A DNA stretch of 64,000 nucleotides, taken from positions 3,356,674 to 3,420,673 of the forward strand of contig JACAXG010000081.1 in the NCBI GenBank assembly GCA_018881555.1, given 5' to 3'. Shown here in pieces: positions 34,801 through 46,800 of the stretch (positions within the stretch are counted from its first letter, which is position 1; each line of letters starts with the position of its first letter). Source of the DNA: Amblyornis subalaris (lineage: Eukaryota; Chordata; Aves; Passeriformes; Ptilonorhynchidae). Made by a program: the position numbers and the translations under genes. The notes under the pieces are model-generated. The model was not told the DNA's origin, searched no databases, and was given only the letters and a program-made list of their open reading frames with translations.

Positions 34801-37800
34801 CCCCCGGGCCCCCCCATCCTCCGCCCCGGCCCCCCCCATCCTCCGCCCTGGCCCCTGCCCCGCACCTGCAGCACGGCCGGGCCGACCCTCCGCGGGGCTC
34901 CGGGGCTCCGATGCCCCCGGTCGGCGGCGCTGACCCCGGGGCTACCGAGCGGGGGGCTCCGAGCCGGGGCGCGGCCGGGGCGGAGGGGAGCATCTCCGCG
35001 CACCGCGCCGTNGTCCGGGTCCATTCCCGGCTCCCTGCCGGTGCAGCCGCCTCCCCGCGCCGGNGCTGGGGCCGGGGTGCTCATCCCCGGGGCCGTGCTG
35101 GGGCCGTGCTGGGGCCATCCCGCCTCCGGTGGGTACCATCCGCTTGCTGGCGCCGCGGAGCGCGGCAGGACGGACACGCTGCCCTTGAGCATCCCGGTCC
35201 CCGGGAGCTGCCGCGGCGCTGCCTGCGGGTGGGTTCGGTGCGGGACCGGCTGCAGGAGCTGGGAATGGCTCTGGGTAAGATGGAGGGGATGAAGCACGAA
35301 GCAGGGGGTGAGTTTTGCCNCCGGAGTGACATTGTGACATGGCTGCTCCCCATTTGCCGGTTCGGGGGGACACTCGGGGTGCCAGGGCTTGGCCATGCTC
35401 CAGGAGTTTGTGCTNGCTGATGGGCCAGTGGTGCTGTGGTTGAGGCTTTCCTTGCTGTGCTGCTTATGGCATACATGTGCCGGTTTGGGGGATCCCTCAG
35501 TGTGCCAGCTGTGTGCCCCATGAGAGAGTCAGAGACACCCCCACAGTGTGCAGCTGGCTCCCCAGCCTCACCCCATGATTTTAGTGATTTTGGGATGTCA
35601 TCTGTGACCTTCCATGTTGTCCTTCCCTGGCATGGGGTTGCCAAGGAGGATCTGGAGTCACCTCCTGCCTCAGCTTAGCCTGTGCCCTTTTCCCTGTGGC
35701 TCTCCGGATACCTGAGGCCAGGGCAGGGGGGGTGTCCCATGCGTGGCTGGGAGAGCGTTTTGGTTTCCCTGCCCAGTCCCAAAAGCCAAGCTGAGACACC
35801 CAGCACCACGTGTTGCCTCAGCCATGTCCCCACAGGACAAAGCTCTGCAAAGCCTGGCCTCNCTCCTGGCACTGCCTGCTGCCAGGTGATGCCGGCTGGG
35901 AGAGGAGTTTTGCTGCAGGCTCTGGGGTGGGGATTTCTGTCCCAGTGGGAACTCACCCTAGGCACAGGGCTGGTGGTGGGAGATGCTTGGAGCTGAACAG
36001 CTCAACAGCACATCCCAGGCGCATGGTCCTGGTGAAATCCCTTCCTGGGCAGCAGCACCTGCAGGCTCTGTCCCAGAAGCTGCTGTGGGGACACTGGGGG
36101 CTGTGTCCATTCTGGTCTGGCCAGTCTCTGATGGACTTTTCCCTGATGGAAAGACAGGACACACAGTGCTGGTCTTAGGGTGCTGGAGCTGCCTTTGTTG
36201 CTCCATTTTTGGGCATCTGAAGGGGATGGTGTTGGCTGTTGTTTTGCCCTGGCACTGCTGCTGGGGCTCTGTTGCTCGCTGGACTTCTCTTCCACCTCTG
36301 TGGCCCCACTGTGGAGAAACAGGCATCTCCAGCAGGGACTGCGGCTGGCTGCAGCCCGCAACTCTGCTCCCTGCTCCTGTGCCACAGCTTGTCACAGAAT
36401 CACGACATGGTTAGGGTTGGAAGGGACCTTAAAGCTCATCCTGTTACACCCCCTGCCGTGTGCAGGGACACCTTCCAGTAGACCAGGCTACTCCAAGCCC
36501 TGTCCAACCTGGCCTTGAACATTTCATTGATGGGGAAGCCACAGCTTCTCTGGGCAGCCTGTTCAGTGTTGTCTCCCCCAGCCTCTCACAGGCCCTTGGA
36601 GGCTGCAGGGCCTCACTGACCTACTCAGCTGCTGACCTGAAAGGGGCTGTGCTCATCCTGCTGGAAGGTGCTTCATGCCCGTCTGTGCCGGATCGCCATG
36701 AGCACAGCCCCGTGCCGCAGAGCCAGCCGGACCCATGGGGCACCCAGGCAGCTGCTGCCCCGGCACGGCGCTGACTGACGGCCCTACAGATGGGCTCCTG
36801 CACACTCTGCTGAGCCCCCAGCATGGAACAGCCGCCTTGGCACAGCAGTGGTGCCCAGACCTGCTGCCTGTTGCTGCTGGGGGCTGGAGAGGGGCAGTGG
36901 GGTGCGAAGGATGAGAGCTGCCTGAGGAAGGGTGGATGCTGCAGGGCAGCTGGTTTGTTTATTCCAGCGGTCCTGCCCTTTCCNACAAACATGACCCTCC
37001 TCCAGGGTCAGGGCAGGTCAGAGGGGGCTTGTTGCCAACTGTGGTGCTGCCAGCCCCGTAGCGTGGGTGCTGGCTTCTCTGACCTGTGCTGTGCAGGTCC
37101 CTCCATCCCCGCCCCCCCCAGAGTCACCACAGGGCCGTAACAAGGAGATGCAGGGTCACTTAGGCTTGTGTGCCAGAGGGACACCGAGCCCATCCCAGGC
37201 TGGGCTGGAGCCAGCCATAGTCCACGCATGCCACGTCCCTGCCATGGGCACTACCAGGAGCTAGTTCTTGTCCTGGCAGCCCTTGGAGCAGGGAGATCCT
37301 GTGGGGGGTGGGATCCATTGGGCTGGGCAGGGGTTTGACGCTGTCTGTCCCTCACAGTTGGGATGAGAGCAGCTCCATCAGCAGTGGCCTCAGCGATGCC
37401 TCCGACAACCTCAGCTCAGAGGAGTTCAACGCCAGTTCCTCGCTCAACTCCCTGCCCTCCACCCCCACCGCCTCGCGCAGGAACTCGGCCATAGCGGTAG
37501 GTGTCAGTGGCACCTGGACCCTTCCCAGCACCGGTCCTGGCTTGGTGCCATCACCTCGGTGGGAAAGAGGGNATGGGCAGTGCCAGTGTTAGGAAACATG
37601 CGAGGTGTCTGCTGCATCCTTCTCCCAGCTGGCTGATGCTCTCTCTGGGGATCGGTTTGGGTTTGGGGTGGGTGCCAGGCACGGCCCTGACTCTGCTCTG
37701 CCCACAGCTGCGCACGGACTCGGAGAAGCGCTCGCTGGCAGAGAGCGGGCTGAGCTGGTACGGTGAGGGTGACGAGAAGGCACCCAAGAAGCTGGACTAC

Positions 37801-40800
37801 GACAGCAGCAGCCTCAAGATGGAGCATGGCTCCTCCAAGTGGCGGCGGGAGCCCTCTGAGGGNGGTGAGGAGGGGCCCAAGGGCGGCGAGCTGAAGAAGC
37901 CTGTCAGCCTGGGCACCCCAGGCTCCCTTAAGAAGGGCAAGACTCCTCCGGTGGCTGTGACCTCCCCCATCACCCACACAGCCCAAAGCACCCTCAAAGT
38001 GGCAGGTGAGACCCGATTTCAGCAGGGTCCAGCTCCTTTGATGTGGGGAGGGTTGGGTGGCATCTTTGTGCGCCTTCTCCAAGCATGTCGGCCGTGGGAC
38101 GCCCTGTGGCTGTGCTCAGACCTGGGAGCTGGGTGTGGCCTGGAAGGGAAGGCAGGGCTGTGTGTCCCTGCAGGTAGGCTGGGGGTCTGTGTCTGCTCCA
38201 TGGCCTCATGTCCACGCACCAGGCTGGGGGCTTGCTTGGGTGCACCAAAGGCCTGGCATGACCTGCATCTCTGGTGCCCGTGTCATGTCTGGGATAGTTC
38301 ACTCCTGAATGTCCCCAAAGCCTCGCGGAACACTACCTTGTTCTNCCCTGCTACCAGGCAAGCCAGAGACCAAAGCCACTGACAAGAGCAAGCTGTCAGT
38401 GAAGAACACNGGCCTGCAGCGCTCCTCCTCTGACGCTGGCCGTGACCGCACTGCTGATGCCAAGAAGCCGCCGTCGGGGCTCGCACGCCCCTCGGCCTCC
38501 AGCTCNTTTGGATACAAGAAACCAGCTCCTGCCACTGGCACAGCCACTGTCATGCAGGCTGGGGGCTCGGCCACGCTGGGCAAGATCCAGAAGAGCTCTG
38601 GCATCCCTGTTAAGCCAGTCACTGGGAGGAAAACAAGCCTGGATGTCTCCAACGCACCTGAACCTGGGTTCCTGGCTCCTGGGGCTCGCTCCAACATCCA
38701 GTACCGCAGCCTGCCCCGGCCGGCCAAGTCCAGTTCCATGAGTGTGACCGGGGGCCGCAGCACAGCCCGGCCGGTCAGCAGCAGCATTGACCCCAGCCTG
38801 CTGAGCACCAAGCAGGGCAGCATCTCGGTGTCACGGCTCAAGGAGCCATCCAAGGTCGGTGCCGGCCGTGGCACACCGGCCCCTGTGAACCAGACAGATC
38901 GCGAGAAGGAGAAGGCCAAGGCCAAGGCGGTGGCGCTTGACTCTGAGTCTGGGACGCTGAAGAGTGCCAGCTCACCTGAGAGCACCCCAAAAGCCCAGGC
39001 CAACCTCCCACCAGCAGCCAAGGTGGCCGAGCTGCCCCCTACACCTCTCAGGTATGGTCCTTGCACCTTCGAGGGCGGCAGGTGCCCGGCATCGCTGTGC
39101 CCAGCTCCAGTACCTGAGTCTCACCTGTTTCCTTACCCATTTTCCCCCTCCAGAGCGGCTGCCAAGACCTACGTGAAGCCTCCCTCGCTGGCCAACTTGG
39201 ACAAGGTCAACTCCAACAGCTTGGACTTGCCTTCCTCCAGCGAGCTGCAGCCCCCGCACACTGCCAAGCTGCAGGACCTGCACCCTGCTGGTGGGCACCT
39301 CGCACCCTGCTTCAGCCCCAGCCCTGCCCCCATCCTCAACATCAACTCGGCCAGCTTCTCCCAGGGCCTNGAGCTCATGGGCGGCTTCAGTGTCCCCAAG
39401 GAGAGCAGGATGTACCCCAAGCTCTCTGGCCTGCACCGCAGCATGGAGTCCCTGCAGATGCCCATGAGCCTGCCCAGTGCCTTTTCAGGGGGCAGCACCA
39501 CCACCCCCACCNCTGCTGCTGCACCCCCTGCCAGCACAGAGGAGGAGGAGGAAGAAGAAGAGGCAGGAGAGCTGGGCTGGAGTGGGAGCCCCCGGCTCAC
39601 ACATCTGGACAGGTATGGCTGGAGGGAGGGTGGGGGGCTGCTGGGGCACCTTCATGGGCTCACATCCCTCCCTGCTGTCCTGCATGTCCTTTGCCTGCTT
39701 CAGAGCCTCTTCATGCTACGTTTCTAGGGAAAAGCTGCCTGTCCCTGCAGCTCAATCCCCATGGTTCCTTCCCTAGTCTGTGCAGGGATGTCACTGCTCT
39801 TTCCTTCCCTTCCAGTGCCAACCGTGACAGGAACACGCTGCCCAAGAAAGGGTTGAGGTAAAAGAGCCAAAATCACTTTTGGATGGTGCTGGCGTGGGAG
39901 GGGAGGGCATGTGGAGCTTTCCAGCGCAGTGCCCCTGAGCCGGGGAGACTGGGCTGCAGTGCAGCAGGCAGGAGCTGGACAGTGCAGGTTGATCTTACCG
40001 TGCCTGTCTGTGGCTTCCCAGGTACCAGCTCCACTCCCAGGAGGAGGCCAAGGAGCGGCGCCACTCGCACGCTGTCAGCGGGCTTCCCGAGTCGGATGAG
40101 CAGCAGGAGCTGCCCTCGCCCCCCGCCCTCCCCATGGCGCTGGTCGGGAAGGGTCCACTCACCAGCATCGGTCAGTGCTCTCCGCTGCCAACNCCTTCCC
40201 CCTGCCCTCCTGCTCCCTGTGTGATGTGCTGGTGCTGCCCTGGGTGCTGCTTGTCTCCTGACACCCCCAACACCAGCACCTGGTGCTTCTGGTGCTGGAT
40301 TGGGATCAGGGATGTTCATCACGTCTNCTTCAGGGTATCTCATCNCCCTTTGGNGCTCAGACCACAACTGTTCTTCTGGAGGTGCCTGGCAGGGCAAGGT
40401 GTGAGCCCTGCTCTGCTCTGACCAGGACCTGCTTGTTCCTGGAGGGTTTGGGGGGTCCAGGCGGACAGGTTGGGGCAGCAGGCTCCACTCCTGCACCCTC
40501 AGGCGATGTGCTCTGGCGTGGTGGTGCCTGCTTGGCCTTGGGACAATGGATTTGTTTCTCAGTGCTGTGATTACCTTNGTGCTGGTGTCCACGTCTTCCC
40601 AGCATCAATCTGCCTTTTAGCTTTCCCCAACCGCTCCCCGCTTTGAGACCAGAATCCCTGCTTCCTCACTGCATCACAGCTCTTGTGGATCGCTCCCAGT
40701 CCTGCTTCCCCATCCCGATGCCACATCCCCAGTGTGACTCTGACCCCGCTTCCTCCCTGCTTTCTCCTTGCAGTGAGCCCCACTGCCACCGCAACCCCCC

Positions 40801-43800
40801 GGATCACCCGCTCCAACAGCATCCCCACCCACGACTCCACCTTCGAGCTGTACAGCACCTCCCAGATGGGCAGCACCCTCTCCCTGGCCGACAAACCCAA
40901 GGGCATGATCCGCTCNGGCTCTTTCCGGGACCCTGTGGACGATGGTGAGAATGTGCTGCGCTCCTGCCCAGGCAGAGGAGGCTCCAGGGGTTCAGTGGGG
41001 CTCCCTGCACCCTTGTCCCTTCCTACTGGTGCTGCCATGGCATTGTTGGATGGGTCAGTGCCTCCCCTTCTTGACATCAGCACGGACAGCAGCCCTGAGG
41101 GGCCTGGTGGACTCTGTGCTGGCATCAGCCCTTGGTCTGCCCTGACCTCTGTGGGTGCCCAGTGTCCCTGGGTTGGCCCCAGGGTGCTGTGGCACTGGGG
41201 AGGAGGGGACCCAAGGAGCCAGGGAGGGCGGTAGAGCCCCTGAGNTCAGCCAGAGAGGAGGGTGCAGGTGGAGGGTGTTCCTTGCCACNTGCCCAGGGAG
41301 GCCACCAGGCACACACCAAGAAACAGGTGGTGCCGAGCAGCTGCCATCCCACCCTATGCCTCCCCCAGGCTCTCTCAGAGCCCCCCACCACTGAGAGCCC
41401 TGTCCCCTGTGCCCTGACCCGCAGCCCCTGGGGTGCTGCTGTCTGGGGCACCCTGACAGCCCGGGTTTTCCTCTGTTGCAGTTCACGGATCGGTGCTGTC
41501 CCTGGCCTCCAGCGCATCCTCCACCTACTCCTCCGTAAGAGCTGCCTCCGTGCTGCGCTGCTTTGTGCATGGCTGGGGGGTCCGGGTGGGATCGGGGAGG
41601 GCTCTGTGCATGCCTCTGCCTGGCGCCGAGCCTGTCTGTGCCTCGCTGCCCCCCTGACTGCCTGCCTCTGTCTGTCTGTCCCTCTCTGCTCTCACGCTGC
41701 CAGGCTGAGGAGAAGATGCAGTCTGAGGTGAGCCCACACCCTCTGCTCAGGCCTGCCCCTGTCCCTGGTGAGGGCGAGTGCCTGGCCGCTCTCATCCCTG
41801 TGCTCTCTCCCCACAGCAAATCCGCAAGCTGCGCCGCGAGCTGGAGTCCTCGCAGGAGAAGGTGGCCACGCTGACGTCCCAGCTGTCTGCTAACGTGAGT
41901 CCCCATGGGAGCTCCTGTGGGACACCCCGCTCCATCCCTGCAGAGCGTGGGGCTAGTGCTGCCTGTGGCCGTGGGAGCCTTGATTGCCCCTTCAGCCTTT
42001 GGCCTTCCACACCTGGCAGTGGGTGCTCACCCATCCATGGGTGTTTGGCCGAATGTGGGGGCTCACCTGTTTGTCCACTTCTCCCAGGCCAACCTGGTGG
42101 CAGCCTTCGAGCAGAGCCTGGTGAGCATGACATCCCGCCTGCGGCACCTGGCCGAGACTGCCGAGGAGAAGGTGGGTGTATCGGGACATTCAGTGAGGCT
42201 CATGGGCCTGGGGGGTGCTGGACTTGGGTGATGCAGCAGCATTGCCAGCCCCAAGGGTGCTCTTGGGATGGGCCCTGCACCATCGGGATGCACTCCATGG
42301 CTCCCAACTCTGCTGCCCCAGGACACAGAGCTGCTGGACCTGCGAGAGACCATTGACTTCCTGAAGAAGAAGAACTCAGAGGCCCAAGCTGTGATCCAGG
42401 GTGCCCTGAATGGCACTGATGTCACCCCCAAAGGTAAGGAATGATGCTGCAGCCCCCCACCGCAGGGATGCAGCCCTTCCTGAGCTGGGATGCTTCTGCC
42501 AGGGCTGGCACAGGTCCCCGGGGCAGACTCGCTCTTGGGGGAAGTTCACCCGGAGGCAGGGTTCCCTGGGCAACAGCTTTTCCCCATTTGGGACCCCTGA
42601 AGCCAGGGATGGACAGCCAGAGCTGTCAGCATGGGAGGTCTCAGTGCTGGCATGTAGGGGAGGGGGTTGGTTGTCATCCTTGGGAGACCTCCTTGCCAGG
42701 CCGTTTGCCAACAGCCAGTTTTGCCTGCTGATCTTCACTTTGTTCCTGTAAGTGCTGTTTCTAGCCCCAAAACCCCAGTGTGAATGCAAGGGGCTGGCAG
42801 GGAGGTGGCCTGGGACAGCAGTAGGGTGATGTATGTCCTGGGCATCTCTCTGGCCGTGCCTGTGTGGTGTCTTGAGCCCCATGTCGTTGTTACAAGGTGG
42901 CTCCAAGAACTCAGAAGATGTTGGGTGGGAGGAGGGATGGGATGTAGGGAGGAGGGATCACAGGGTGCTCTGGTGTTGAGGCAGCTGCGGGGGGCTGATC
43001 TCTCCTTTCCCAATCTCTCCCACTTCTCTGGCGGACCCCAGAGCTNCGCATCAAGCGGCAGAACTCCTCTGACAGCATCTCCAGCCTCAACAGCATCACC
43101 AGCCACTCCAGCATCGGCAGCAGCAAGGATGCCGACGCCAAGAAGAAGAAGAAGAAGAGCTGGGTGGGTTGGACGGGTCACTGGCAGAAGTGTGACTTGG
43201 GGAGCAGCTGGCAGGCTCTGCTCACAGTCAGCCCCACAAACCAGCTGCACTCACTCTGCCTTGGCCTTGTAGTTTTGGTCCCCTCTGTCCCCTGAGGGCA
43301 GCAGTGGTGAGGAGTGTGCAGCTGCCGTGGACTTACTTGTGTCTTGAATTGTTGGCTGGGACTTCTCCAGCCCCTTTGGGAGTTTCCCAGCCCTGGCCCT
43401 GCATGCCTGCTTCCTTGTGTATTCCCCCATGTCTCCCTCCTGCCCACACAGGCTCTGGCAGTGTGGAGGGCCGGACACCTTGGCCGGGCAGCCCCTTCCC
43501 TGCACCAGGCAGCTCTGAGCTGGATGTGTGATTAAGTCTTGCTTTGTTTTGTTTCTCTCCCCCTATGCTGACCTCAACCCTTTTTTTCCAGGTGTACGAG
43601 GTAAGTCCCACGCTGTCCCCTCCACCACGTGCTGTGCCTGGCCAGGGCCCTTGCTCCATTTCATGGGATGGTGCTCATACACTCCCCATCCCNTCCATCC
43701 CACTGGCACTAACCCCAGCACAGGCCATCCTGGGTCCCCAGCCGGGCTGTGCCCACCTTGGCTGCTTCCTTGAATGTTAAGGACAAATATGAGCCCACAA

Positions 43801-46800
43801 GGAGGGGTTGAACTGCCCAGAGGCATCAGGAAGGGCTCGGATGGGACCTGTCCCATGGATGGGAACAGTCCCCTNCTTGCCTAGGGAAGGCAGGTACTCC
43901 CCTGACTTCTGTAANTGGATCTTTTGGGATGGGGATNGCAGTGCAGCCCCNTCTGTGGCACTAAGGGCACTGGGCTGTGGCACTGCCCGTCTCTGCCTCT
44001 CCAGGGCTGCCTGATGTGGCATCAAGTGGTTGTGTCCCTCCTGGTGCCCATGTGGGTCCCAGTGCTCCCCTGCTTCCACCATCAGCCCAGCTGGATACCC
44101 ACTTTGTTCACACTGAAATGTAATGTTTTTGCTTTTGGGAACACCCTAGAGCAGTCTGCTGGTGCCTGTGGGGTTGGGACAGATCCTGTGTGTTCTCCAT
44201 CCCTTCTTCCTCCCACCTTCCCTTGGAGCTGGCCCTGGCGCTCCAGGGCACGTGCTGTGAGCCCGGGGTGCCCATCCTGCTGTTCTCCCACCAGCTGGTG
44301 GGACCCAGGTCCAGTCTGGTGCCTGTGCAGTGTCCATNACCCTCCCTGGCCCCGGCCCGCTGCTCGCCCACCCACTGCTCTGTGTGTGCTGTGTGCATGC
44401 TGCATGCCCAGATGGGATGCCGGGACGCTCTGTGGGGGGCTGGCTGCCCCTCTGTGTTTCCAGCAGGATCCACAGAGCAGAGGGAGGTGTGGGGCAGGAC
44501 CCTGGCTCTGCAGTGGCAGGAGCGAGGGACATCCCTGTAAATGCCTTTTGCTGGAATGGCTGTGGTGGGGTGAACGTGGGGATGGATTGGCCTGTCCTGA
44601 TGGACTGGGGTACTGGTGCCATGCCTGAACAGGNCGGTGTAGGTGCTGGTGGGGAGCAGGGCTGGGAGACATCCTGACCGGGACATGGGTCCCACTCTTT
44701 GGGGCTCTGGGGCCATCCAGGCTGGCCTGAGTGTTGCCCAAAGGGCCATACACCCCATCTGTTCGCTGTGCCAGCAGAGCGGGGTCAGGCTGGAGCCTTC
44801 CCCCAGCATGGTGGTGGTGCTGCCTCTGTGATGGGTGTGGTTGTGCTGTTCCCAGCTCAGACTGTCTGTGGGTCCAGGGCAGGACTGGGCTAGNTCTCTG
44901 CTTGCGAGGCTGCACTGTTGGGCTGCCTCTAACGAGAAGATTTTCTTCTCCTGTAGCTACGCAGCTCCTTCAATAAGGCCTTCAGCATCAAGAAGGGCCC
45001 CAAATCAGCCTCATCCTACTCAGACATTGAGGAGATCGCCACGCCGGACTCGTCAGCCCCCTCCTCCCCTAAGCTGCAGCATGGCTCCACAGAGACCGCC
45101 TCGCCCTCCATCAAATCCTCCANGTCCTCCTCCGTGGGCATCGACACAGCTGAGTACGTGGGGCTGGGGAGGGCCAGTGGTGGGGGCTGCAGGCTCCTGC
45201 CAGAGACACGTGCAAGACCTGGTCTCTCTCTTGGCCCAGGCTCTTCCAGGCCCACAGCGAGGGTGAGCCTGAGAAGAAGGAGGTGTCAGAGCTGCGGTCA
45301 GAGCTGTGGGAGAAGGAGATGAAGCTGACAGATATTCGCCTGGAGGCCCTCAACTCGGCCCACCAGCTGGAGCAGCTGCGGGAGACCATGCACAACATGC
45401 AGGTGGGGACCTGTGCCAGCAGCCTGGCTGCTCTCAGTACCTGGATGCCCACAGGGCATCCCTGCACCCCCACCACTGTGCTGCACCCCAGGTGCCAGCA
45501 TCCAGCTGCTTACCCTGTGCCCTCCCTGGTTCTTCCCCAGCTGGAGGTGGATCTCCTGAAGGCCGAGAATGACCGTCTCAAGGTGGCCCCGGGGCCTTCG
45601 GCCGTGCCAGGCTCTGTTCCCAGCCACGTCACGAGCACCTCGGCCTCCTCTTCACCGCGGCGCTCCTTAGGTCTCACNCTTGGTCATGCCTTCAGCCCCA
45701 GCCTGGGGGATGCAGGTAGGGGTGATGGAGATGCTTGCAGACGGGGAAGGGCTGGGACAGGGAGGGCTGTGTGGTGGGAACGTGCTGCTGCTCACCTGGA
45801 GTGAGCAGGGGATCTCTTGTGCTGCTGGTGCCACTATCAGCCTCAGCAGGATGTGGCTCCAGCTGGGCATGGCCAGGTCCCATGGCTCAGCTCTCCCTCC
45901 CAGCTTGGCCTCACTGCTCTATCCCCAGATGTGTCCCCCATGGATGCTGTCAGTGCTGGCACCCAGAAGGATGAGCTGACACTGCGGGTTGTGGTGCGCA
46001 TGCCGCCCCAGCATATCATCAAGGGGGTAAGCGTGGGCTGTGCAGGCATCTTGATCTGTCACTGTGTCGTGGCCCTGGCCAAGGGGCAAAGGATGCCTCT
46101 CCTGGGCTGGATGTAGTGCTCCAACACTGCACACCTCTGCCTTGGCTCCTAGGACCTCAAGCAGCAGGAGTTTTTCTTGGGCTGGACCAAGGTGAGCGGG
46201 AAGGTGGACTGGAAGATGCTGGATGAGGCTGTCTGCCAGGTCTTTAAGGTAGGAGCATGAAAAACACTCTCAAGAGAGCCATCCTCTGACACTGCTCCAC
46301 CAGGCCTGGCATTCCCTGGCCCAGGTCCTTCCCAGCTCTCTTGGAGCTGTTCTCTGCCAGCCCTCAGGGGCNCTGACAACCGTGTCTTTCTCCATGTAGG
46401 ATTACATCACCAAGATGGATCCNGCATCCACGCTGGGGCTCAGCACCGAGTCTGTCTACGGCTACAGCATCAGCCACATCAAGCGGGTGCTGGACACGGA
46501 GCCGCCGGAGCTGCCGCTGTGCCGCCGGGGCCTGACCAGCGTCGTGGTGACACTCAAAGGTCAGTGTGGCAGAGGGGCTCCGTGGCTCTGCNGTGTCCCT
46601 GCTGTGTCCCTGCTGTCTCACAGTGCTGTGGGGTGTGAGTGGGACCCTCAGCCCTCCCCTGCCCACAGGCTTGAAGGAGAAGTGNGTGGACAGCCTGGTG
46701 TTCGAGACACTCATTCCCAAGCCCATGATGCAGCACTACATCAGCCTCCTGCTGAAGCACCGCCGCCTCATCCTCTCGGGACCCAGCGGCACCGGGAAGA

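Larger units (their letters stand above)
34320..35260 (+). promoter_or_regulatory. NAV1: CpG island: internal NAV1 promoter
   Basis: Nearly 1 kb of very GC- and CpG-rich sequence sits between exons b and c. It encloses an ATG exon with a splice donor in the exact phase of exon c (see 34550-34596), and an upstream in-frame stop shows the ATG can start a reading frame. Vertebrate CpG islands of this size usually mark promoters. The start site itself cannot be placed from sequence. Promoter activity is inferred. Confidence 0.7.
26834..37357 (+). other. NAV1: NAV1 intron with internal promoter (10.5 kb)
   Basis: No exon of the long isoform is seen. It contains a CAGCCCCTCATCC-type repeat (28935-29098), a small CpG cluster (29140-29340), a TATA-like site (31304-31311), a full CpG island with an alternative first exon (34320-35260) and a CR1 fragment (36393-36600). 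Confidence 0.85.

Noticed and set aside
34186..35292. 368-codon and overlapping 360-codon open frames on the plus strand in the CpG island
   Set aside because: Same cause. Only the short ATG exon at 34550-34596 has a donor in phase with NAV1.
33564..35396. 610-codon open frame on the minus strand
   Set aside because: It lies over the CpG island, where GC-rich DNA lacks stops in many frames. Low-complexity Pro/Arg/Gly composition, no recognised domain.
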